64,000 nt of DNA, taken from positions 41,977,415 through 42,041,414 of the forward strand of contig CM060175.1 in assembly GCA_030549775.1 (NCBI GenBank). Reading direction: 5' to 3'. Shown in pieces: positions 28,101-37,761 of the stretch. A program made the position numbers and the translations under genes. Source of the stretch: Tamarix chinensis. Its lineage: Eukaryota > Streptophyta > Magnoliopsida > Caryophyllales > Tamaricaceae. The number at the start of each line of letters is the position of its first letter. The stretch's first letter is position 1. The notes beneath the pieces were generated by a model that was given only the letters and a program-made list of their open reading frames with translations, did not search any database and had not been told where the DNA came from.

Positions 28101-31100
28101 TTGATTATAATTCTATTGATTCAGCTACAATAATATTGAAATTCAGTCAGGACCTAGTCGGTTGTGTTTGCTTAATTTCAATTCACAGCAAATTTGGTAT
28201 CAGAGCAGCAAGATCCAAGTGAGAGAAAAACACCATGGCTCCAAACCAAAACCAGAGGATCGATCAATTGGAGCAGGAACTAGAGTCTCTAAGGGCTTCC
28301 ATATCAGAGCAAGTGATGACCGCAATGAATGGTGCAGCACGTGAATTGCAGCAAACTCTGGCCGTCCAGATTGCAACAAGCTTGGAAAAAGCCACTGCAA
28401 GGCTAGGGGAGGATCTTAACACCCTGGCATCGAAGGTGGAAGGCAGAATTTCCAGCACTAAAGAAAACCAGGAGATGATGATCACCCAGATTCGTGATGA
28501 GGTGAGGGATACCCTCTCCACCTTCAAAACCACTGATCACACACTGGGAAACTCAGGCTATGTTGGAGCAAGCGCTGAGGGCAGAGGAAGAGAAGAAACT
28601 GGTGGTGGATGGGCAGGAGGGGGTAACCAGTGGCGCTGCAAAAAGCTTGACTTACCCTTATTCAGTGGGACCAACCCAGATGGATGGATATTAAGGGCTG
28701 AGCGGTATTTTGACTTTTATCGCTTGGGTGAAGAAGAAAAGCTTGAAGCTGCTGTGATAGCATTAGAAGGGGATGCTCTGTTATGGTATCAGTATGAGCA
28801 CAAAAGGAGACCTTTGCGAAGGTGGGAGGAGATGAGAATGATGATCCTTCGGCAGTTTCGATCAACATCCGCCGGTACTCTCTATGAGCAGTGGCTGGGT
28901 CACCAACAGGAAGGATCGGTTGCTGATTACCGAAGGAAATTTATTGAGCTAATGGCCCCTCTGGATGGGGTACCTGAAGAAATTGCTAAGGGGCAATTTA
29001 TTAATGGGATCAAAGGGGAGGTCAGGGCAGAAGTGCGGCTGCTGGGGCCTACTACTTTAGATCAGGCCATGGATCTAGCCCTGAAGGTAGATGAGAAGAT
29101 AAAGGCTGGGTCAACACAACAGAGAGGGAGTGGGTATGGACCGTTTATTGGAAGAGGTAATCATACTGCCCCAACAATTTCCAACTTAAGCCCCCAAAAC
29201 TACAACCCAGTTAGGCGGTTGAGTGAGAAGGAACTACAGCAAAAACGAGAGCAGGGCCTTTGTTTTCGCTGTGATGAGAAGTGGTCAATTAATCACAGGT
29301 GTAGAAGGAAGGAGTTGAGTGTGCTCTTGACCAGGGAGGGTGAGGCAGTGTTGCAGTCTGATGAAAGTCTGAAATTTTCAGTCCCTGAGGAGTTTGAGAA
29401 ACCTGGCTCAGATCTTGTGCAGACCGAAGTTTCCCTGAATTCAGTAATGGCTCAGACCTTCTTTCCACCTTGAGGACAAGGTGAATCGTTGGGCCGGGGG
29501 TAATGTTATGAATCATCCTAAGCCACCGGTAATATTTACATATAATAGGAGGAAGTCTCGAACAGCTGAGCAGAAAAGTCATTAAGGGTAGTAAAGTCTT
29601 TTTATTAAGTCTTCGAAAGTAGCTTTATTATTAGTAAAAGTTTATTTATTAGTTTTTAGTGAAAAATACAGGTTAAGAGAGATTTAAGGAATAGATATGT
29701 CAAATATCTCTCTAAAAGATATTCAGGAGAGATTTAAGGAGGTGGTTATGGGGAATATCTTCCTTAAAGCTATAGGATAAATAGAGGGGGGTGGGGCTGG
29801 AAAGGAGGATCGAAAATCAGAGAGAAAAATTTGGGAGAGCCTTCCTACCTCTCGAAAGTAGGAAAACTTTGTAATTGATTATAATTCTATTGATTCAGCT
29901 ACAATAATATTGAAATTCAGTCAGGACCTAGTCGGTTGTGTTTGCTTAATTTCAATTCACAGCAACTACATACATCTGCAAGATCCATACCAGGTTATTA
30001 GTTTACTATTTTGTTGCTTTTCTCGGAGTATCTAACAATTGCTTAAAATTTTAGGAAGAAAATATACATTCCTAAATTTTTTTAAGCCTTCTCCTTTTTT
30101 ATCCCTTTCTATAGTCCGTTAATACATTTCTTTAGAGAATAAGATCGAACTACTCCACTAGTGGTGTGCATTGGTCCAGAAGTAGCCTAGACCAAAGGGG
30201 TAAAATCCAAGTTTAGACCAGACAAGATTGTTGGATTTGAAATATCTACTTGCTTAATTGTGAATTCTACAATGATTATGATCAGATACTGTGATCTAGT
30301 TTTCGGACCTTGAGTTAATTAGTTTTACTATAGTTAAATAGCAAAATTAGTCATGGGGGAATATTCTAGAGCCTAAATGTTGTGAATAGAGTCATCATTA
30401 TAAATAAAGAAAAAAGGTATAAGCTGGAGGGAGGGAAAACTTGAGTAGTGAAGTGCAGGGAGGTTTCCAGGTCCTCAAATTCATGATCTATCATCTCGTT
30501 TTAATTAGATAAAAACTTGTTATCTGCAATTGGTACCGTACAAATGGTATCAGACATTGATCTATGCTAGAACGCATGGATAAATGCATGCAAGCTTGGA
30601 TCGAATGTGTCACATGATGGAACACATCAACGAGCTGCTGGATGAAAATGCGTTATCAAGAGGCATTATATAACAACCATGGACACCAGTCACTTAGCAA
30701 AAGATCTTTGAAATCAAGGTGGACAGATTATGGAATTCACAGTGATGATTGGGAAGAAAAACGATGAAGAGCCACATCCAGGGAGTGCTGAAGTGGTGGT
30801 GAAGCCCACCTAGCCAAGGTTCTCTTCAGTGGCCAGACAGCGGTGACGAGTATGTTGCATGTTTTCGCCAGCCTTGTGCAAAAGCTGAGATCACCTCCTC
30901 GTGTGAAATCTGGCAGCAACAGCTGCAAAAAAAGGCACCATTGACACCCAAGAACATGTTTACAGTATTCACAACTCCACTGGCGACCTTCAAACAGCTC
31001 TACTCCAGCAGCAAAGAAGACGAAGGTCTTCACGAGATCTAAACAAGCGTTTTTTTGGGAGATAAGATTTAAAGAAGCTTTGATTGTCTTTCCACTGTCC

Positions 31101-34100
31101 AAACCTGGGTGTGGTGATGCCATTTGTAGATGGTTGAGCATCGATCAATGGTAACTGGATGACAAAACTGGAGTGATTCTCCACCAGCAATTGTCGACAA
31201 ATGTGGGGAGAGCCTTTGCTGGCACAAATTGGCACAAAGCTCGAAGCGAGGATTAATTATCAGCACAGACTCTCCTTGGCGAGAGAGAGAGAGAGAGAGA
31301 GAGCAGGGCGGGCAACTGGTGCTGCTCAAATCTGATTGAGAAGAAATTGTGCACAAATATCAGCAATTTTGCTGACAGGGATAATGATGCTTTAACATAT
31401 CATATGGAGGCTTGTAAGACAAAATTGAGGTATTTGGGTTATTAATTGTGGTATAGGAAATTGTTTTGAGAATTATTAGTTTGAAAATGCCTGTATTTGT
31501 CTCCATAGGGCATGAGTAGGAGTTTGACCAATATAAAAATGAATATGGGGACACCACACACTAAAAGTTGGGAGAAAAGGAAGAAGAAAGAAGGGCAGGA
31601 TCAGTCATGGAAGGGCAGAGGAAAGTAGAAAGATACCCTGTTCACCGGCTTTGAAAAAGGGCAGATAAAAAGTGAAAAGAGGAAACTGTTACTGGGAATT
31701 TGATTGACATCACATCGCATCTTATACAGTCAGCACAGAGCTTTGGAATGGGAATCATTAATGCTGACTGATGAGACCAAACAGCTTCCAATTTTCTGCT
31801 GGTTGCTTCATCCTTCACCATGCCGTGCAGGTTGCACAGTCTCTTTTGAGGCATATATAATTCGAGTTTTATGTTCTTAGGTCACTCTCTCCCCCCCCCC
31901 TCTTTTTTTCCTGACCCCCCTCTGCACGGTTGGTTATCCTCACCTTGAGGACAAGGTGAGTGTGGGAAGGGAGTACTGTTAGGACATTGGGTTAATTAGT
32001 TTTACCATAGTTTAATAGCTAAGTTATGAGTAATATTCTAGTGCCTAAAGTTTGTTAATAAAGGCATCATTATAAATGAATAAAAAAGGTATTGGCCAAA
32101 CCCCCGGGGGGGGGAACTTTGAGTAAAGAAGTGTGGGGAGTTTCCAGGTCCTTGAAATCTTGGTATTATATTTGTTATTTTGTTTTTATTAAGTATAAAT
32201 CTGATTTCTGCAATTTCTACCTAACATTTTGTGTGTTCTATACAATAAGAAAGTAGTTAAACATAACACCAAAGGTCATAAATTCTAACCATAAATACAA
32301 ACTAAGATTAGGAGAGAAGGAATACTCTTGTCAACAGCAGTTGAAACTTAGACATCTTACTTAAAATACATAACCTATCAATGACTGGACCAGATGCAAC
32401 CAATCTGGACTGAAACTTTATTTTTTGGGTCTGAGATTTTCATTTAGACCAAAACAGCAAAACTTACTCACGCTGATACCCGCTACCTTCTAAGAGAAAG
32501 AAGTGATCCCCCATCACGTCCACGAGTCCATGAACAAAATAATCAACAATAAAAAACTATCATATTCATTCTGGTACTGCCTGAACATTACAGTTATCCA
32601 TAACAATACTGCCCTTAACCAGAAGTTTGTCCTCCAGCTTGACAGTTGGAAAACAACAATCAAATATCTAATTTTGCAGAATGCAGGGCTTCCTGCAGAT
32701 GTGTATAATTCATCTCTTAAAACTAAAATAACTTCATGCATTGTGTGGAAGTGTAAGACTCATCACAATTGCATCAAGGGCCTTTAGCCCTCCTCTCAAC
32801 TATTTTTGAACTAGATAATCTGGTTTGATAATACGAACAAGGGCCTGAAGAAGATATTGGTGGCATCATTTGGACTGTCTAATCCATTTTGGGGGCCTTG
32901 CTTGAAATTAAGAAATGGGCTCAATTTTTTTTATTACAAATAAAGTATCAAAAATTCCTCAAAAACTCCAATTCCTTATAACATCCCAATACAACCTTCA
33001 CGTACCTTCGATTCTTTCCCTACTTACTTAATGTCTCTGACTTTCTTTGTTTTCATTGTTACGAATTTTGAGTACCAAACGTAAGTGTAATTGTATATAT
33101 AGACAATGGTGAAGCTAGGATTTTGATTCCATAATATCATATTTTTAGTATGGAATAGATAAAAATATAATAATGATTTATTCAATCTTTATAACATGAT
33201 ATATTAATATAGAGCATACCATTTTATATCAGATGATGTAATTTAGAACTGAGTTAATATTATTATTTTCAAATTACTTAATTCATTTATATATTAGTAA
33301 TCAATATTGTATTTAAAAAATATTACTGTGAAAAATTAATATAAAAAAACTAATAAAAAAATAGTTAGTATAAATGTTGTATGTGGTAAAGTTGAGGGAA
33401 GATAGTATATATAGTTTTAAATATAAAATAGCCAATATTTAGCAAAATTAGAATATAATGAAAATTACCTCTGGGCAAGAAAGGGAAATATATATATATA
33501 AATTTGAAGGGACTCAAACCCACAAATCTCAAGGAACACACCATTACCATTGTTTGGGCCAAACAAATTCCTTAGTCCTTGCTGTCACCAATTATTTTAA
33601 CTCCGTTCAAATCTCTTGAAAAAACAGACATTCAAAAATAGAGCACAACGCAAGTGGAACTCACCCATGCAACAAAGAGGAAGCTGGGGAACTAACGCTG
33701 TGCAAAATACCACTAAACTACATCCATTTTGGCAATAGGAATACAATTAAGAATATATATAATCAGGTATTTACCAGGGCTCCTTCAAATTTGGGCGCCT
33801 CATGTGGGTACCCACCCTGCATATGGCCTGGGCATCATGGTTCAATCAATTGGTTTTTTTTGACCACTCAAACCTATGCGTCTTTAATTTCCTCGACGAG
33901 TTCATTGCATTCTTAAATCCAGGGCTGCGGATCTCAACGTCAACGTGAATTATTATTATTATTATTATCTTATTACCCACACTAAAAATGTTTTATTCCT
34001 ATATTAGTACTTTATCTAAAGGGCTGGAAACAATCAGTTGCTAGCAAATAATTTAGTTGGCTGCCGGACCTCTCCAGACCTTACCAGTGCCATGCTACAG

Positions 34101-37100
34101 GTTGGGTGGTTGTTGTGGCTGGGGTGGTGGCATTGCCTGTCAAATAAATGACGAGGGCTAAAGGGCTTTGTTTCATTTGAAAACCATAAACTTCGTAATT
34201 CTTTTCCAACTTCCAAGCTTGAGGACAACCTTCTTATTCAGGGAGTTTCACTGATTACTGTAGTGTTTAGTACAGGTGCTAGAATAATTACGATTGTTTA
34301 TTGCGGTTGTTTCCCCAGTCCTGGTTAGTTATTTTTTATCTCTTAGCAGGTAGCAGGGTAGGTACTCCTGATCTTGTATCCAATTATGAAAAGAGAATGA
34401 GAGGATAGGAAAGGGAAGCCTTTATGAGAACTTTTATAAATCTTTCTGTTTTTCCAGAAATATTAGTGTTTGGTTATCTTAAATGAGTCCTTCAGCAAAA
34501 TGATGTCATAGTAAAGTTAGGTAAGCTAATCCACTTCCTTTCAACCTTAATTCCACTTACTGATTTTAGAGTTAATTGCTGGAGCCTGATCAGAAGGAAG
34601 GAAACATAACGAGTCTTCTTCTAGCCTCTAATGTACGCCCATATTTGAGGATTATTTTGTGAATTGAATTTCCTGGATTGGTTGATTACCCTGTTTACGA
34701 CTTGTTATTTGAGAGTGATTACATCTATTATGCGGCATCAAAATGATGTCACGAACTTTTCTCCATCATTTTCCGCTGACAACCCCTCAAACAGACAAGA
34801 ATGATAAGAGTGGCACCTAACTTTCTTTTTGTGTGTGATGCAACTTGAGCTGGATTCACAAAACATACACTGAGAATAGGGCACTGCCTTGCCAGATAAA
34901 GACATTAGCGAACCATGCCCTGGCACAAAATGCTAGTTTAGCGAGTTTGCTTGTGAAAATTAGTGTTTCTTGTTTGCTGTTGGGCTTTCCTTCCTGAGTT
35001 GGTATGATTTTGTATGCAATGGAACTTTTTGTGTACAACATCTCATCATTGAACTGAATAGAAGAACAGAGGTTTTTTTGTGAGAAACTACTAGTATGCC
35101 AATAAAGCTTGCACTGCATGGAGTTTTTATTTTTTTCTCCTTTTTCATTTCTAGTTCTTTATTACCTCAGATTCATAATAAGCGCCATCTTTACAATTAT
35201 TTTGTGACTGTCATTTTAGCAATTTTGTTTTTAACCAAAATAAGCATCATCTTAGGATTTTAATGTAAAATGTTTATTAGATTTCCTAATTTACCATCGA
35301 TCAGCATTAAATTCTTATCTCTAGGTTTTAGCATTTTCAAAACTCTTAAATATTTAACAATTATTATGATATTTTAGTCATTTGGTTGTTTTAAATTTGT
35401 TTGCATGATGCTAAAATGATACTCCCTCCGTTTCAAAAAGGAAGTTATTCTATCATTTTGCACGCTTTTTAAGAAAGTAATAAAAGTAGTATTAAAATTG
35501 CACTAACACACTTTATTGAAAAATAACAAAGCATTTAATGCATATATAATTAAAAAAATAAGGGTAAAAATGGAAAATAGATTTTTACTTTTCTAAAATG
35601 ACTTTCTTTTTTATACAAAAATTTGATGACATAATGACTTTCTTTTTGATACGGAGAGAGTACTTATTATGAATCGGAGTCAGTATTATATAAACTTACA
35701 TCTGATTGAAGCAGAGGGAAAGGGTGTACACTTTTGTTGGGTATCAGATTTAGATGATTTGCTTTTTATGCATAATTCAATGAACCACATTTTTTGTTCT
35801 GCATTTGAACAGAATGAGGAGCATTTATTGGTTTATTCTTCTTTTAAACGGTGCATTATGGAGTGTCGTGCAGCTTATATGAATAGGCACATGCAAGCAA
35901 CAAAACTGCGGTTACGGTCACGATTGCGGTTGTGGTCGTGGCGTCGCGGTATTGGGGTGTCGCAAATGATATTTTATATGTCGCGGTTGTTGCGGTGATT
36001 TTTTAATTTTTTTCATAACAAGTACTGGCAAATACGGTAAACATCGGCTAATATCGGCCAATATCCAAAATTTCGCCGATATTGCGGCGATAAATATGTG
36101 ACTTTTTGAAACGGCCGTAATTTCGGAATTTCGTGTCGCGGCTGAACCAAAAACCGCAAATTTGCAGCCGATACGCATTTGTGGTATCGATATTTCATTG
36201 TATGGGCATATGTCATTATTATTATTATTATTATTATTTTGCTTGTTTTTCGTGTTTTTTCTTCTGGGGTTTCTCTATGATTTAGGGTATGTACTGACTA
36301 CGTATTTCTGCCTATTTACTTTATGTCTATATTACTTTCAGCATAGTAGGTGCACTCTCTTGACAATATTATAATAATTACAGGAAATTTCAACTTCACA
36401 GAAAGATTTACAGTGAAATATGCTGGAGCAGCAGCTATGTATTTTGTCTCAAAAAAATTGAAGAAGAAATATAACATAACTGATGAACGTGCGGCCTTAT
36501 ATGAAGCTGCAGAAACATGGATGGAAGCTTTGAATGGCCAGGATTACCTTGGTTTGTACATCCTTTTGCCCCTTATTTAAATTCTGTTGTTTTCTTAATA
36601 TTGCATTTTACAGGGACCGTCTCACATGCTGTTTGGATCTGGTGGGCTCATATGAAGATCCATTGTGATTTTAATGATGCCTCAACTTTTGATTTAGATC
36701 TTTTTGCAGATGGAGGGTATACCTTGTTCTTGAGTGATGCTTGATTATTAGTAAATTTCATGATGCATGCCGATTGGAAATTTGAACCTTTATCAGGAAA
36801 TCATCTTTGAGATTGTGGGTTCAAGTTATCCTGACAATAACAAATTGTCCAAGAATCTACGGGGAAATTGTCCAAAGTTATCAGGAAATTTGTTTCCTTG
36901 GGTGTGTAAAGTTAATTGCAGACAAGTTTTGCAGTCAAACACTTCACAATTAATCAAAATGCCTCCGCAATCTCTGATAAAGTAAATTTTGCCTCTAGAG
37001 CCCTTGCACTTGCCTCAATTATAGAATGAGAATTAAGTTTCAAGTGGAAGCTTTAGAGAGTAAGAGGAAGCTCAATTGGTTTAGGGCCCTCACAAAAACA

Positions 37101-37730
37101 ATATTTTCATAATGTCATACTCATTAAGGCCTAAAGATTTTAGTTCGGCCAAAACAGTATTATCTGCATGTGATTGGGAATTGAACGCTATTTTGGTCTC
37201 TGAATAATAAAAAGGTTTAAATTAGTCCCTTGCCCTTTAATTAACCTATTATTGCAGTTAACCCATTTAAATCCATATTTACTCTCTTACTCCATATTTT
37301 AAATCCTAATAACCCATTTAATTTATAATAATTATCCTAATTATCTAATCAAAATTTAATTTCAAATTAAACTGAAATAATTTGTCTTCTTCGTCTCAAG
37401 TGGCAGAACTAGATATCAACACTCTGAGTTCGTATAATTCTTCATTTGAATCTTGAAATCAAGCGCAGGGATGCAAATGGAAAGATTCTGAAATAATTTG
37501 AGGCCAAAGAATCTTTCAAATCAAATGGCTTGTCAAGTTCATCCAAAGAGGAATGAGAAGATGAGCATGTCGGATATCAACAGCCATTGCTCCATCCTCC
37601 TAAAATCAACTGGATTTCATTGTTTCATCCTTCAAGTATTTAATTATTAATTAGGTCAAAACTAAAGAAGAATTAAGGCTTCATTTGGATGAGGTTTTTT
37701 TAAGAGGATTTCACTTTAAGAAGGAATTTT

Positions 37731-37761
<31 letters not shown>

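Larger units (their letters stand above)
27730..29964 (+). mobile_element. Element B: young gag-only non-autonomous LTR retrotransposon (TR-GAG type)
   Basis: The element is 2235 bp: two 461-bp LTRs, a PBS, one gag frame and a polypurine tract, flanked by a perfect ACTAC duplication (27725-27729 and 29965-29969). The LTRs differ at a single base by eye (GAGTAG against GAGCAG), so insertion is very recent. No protease, RT, RNase H or integrase is present. The sequence just before the polypurine tract still encodes, in another frame, the FHLEDKV pol tail, so the element arose by internal deletion of a full gypsy element. Movement must use enzymes supplied by another element. Confidence 0.95.
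30290..32226 (+). mobile_element. Element C: older short non-autonomous LTR retrotransposon
   Basis: Direct repeats at 30290-30542 and 31977-32226 share TTAATTAGTTTTAC-ATAGTT and GTTTCCAGGTCCT blocks with many differences. A PBS-like TGGTATCAGA follows the first LTR. CACCTTGAGGACAAGGTGAG and a purine tract, GGGAAGGGAG, precede the second. The 1.4-kb interior has only a possible gag N-terminus with stops ([17 protein letters not shown] at about 30610-30665) and no pol. No target duplication could be matched. Confidence 0.8.
14934..36383 (+). other. Intron 4 (21,450 bp), loaded with retrotransposons
   Basis: Bounded by GTAAATA and TTACAG. It contains two Stowaway MITEs, a fossil plus-strand gypsy element, a complete minus-strand gypsy element, a young gag-only element and an older short LTR element. 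All other sequence in it is A+T-rich with no supported genes. Confidence 0.85.

Noticed and set aside
34030..34260. A possible gypsy pol end ([15 protein letters not shown])
   Set aside because: Only a few residues match and no LTR or other domain is nearby.
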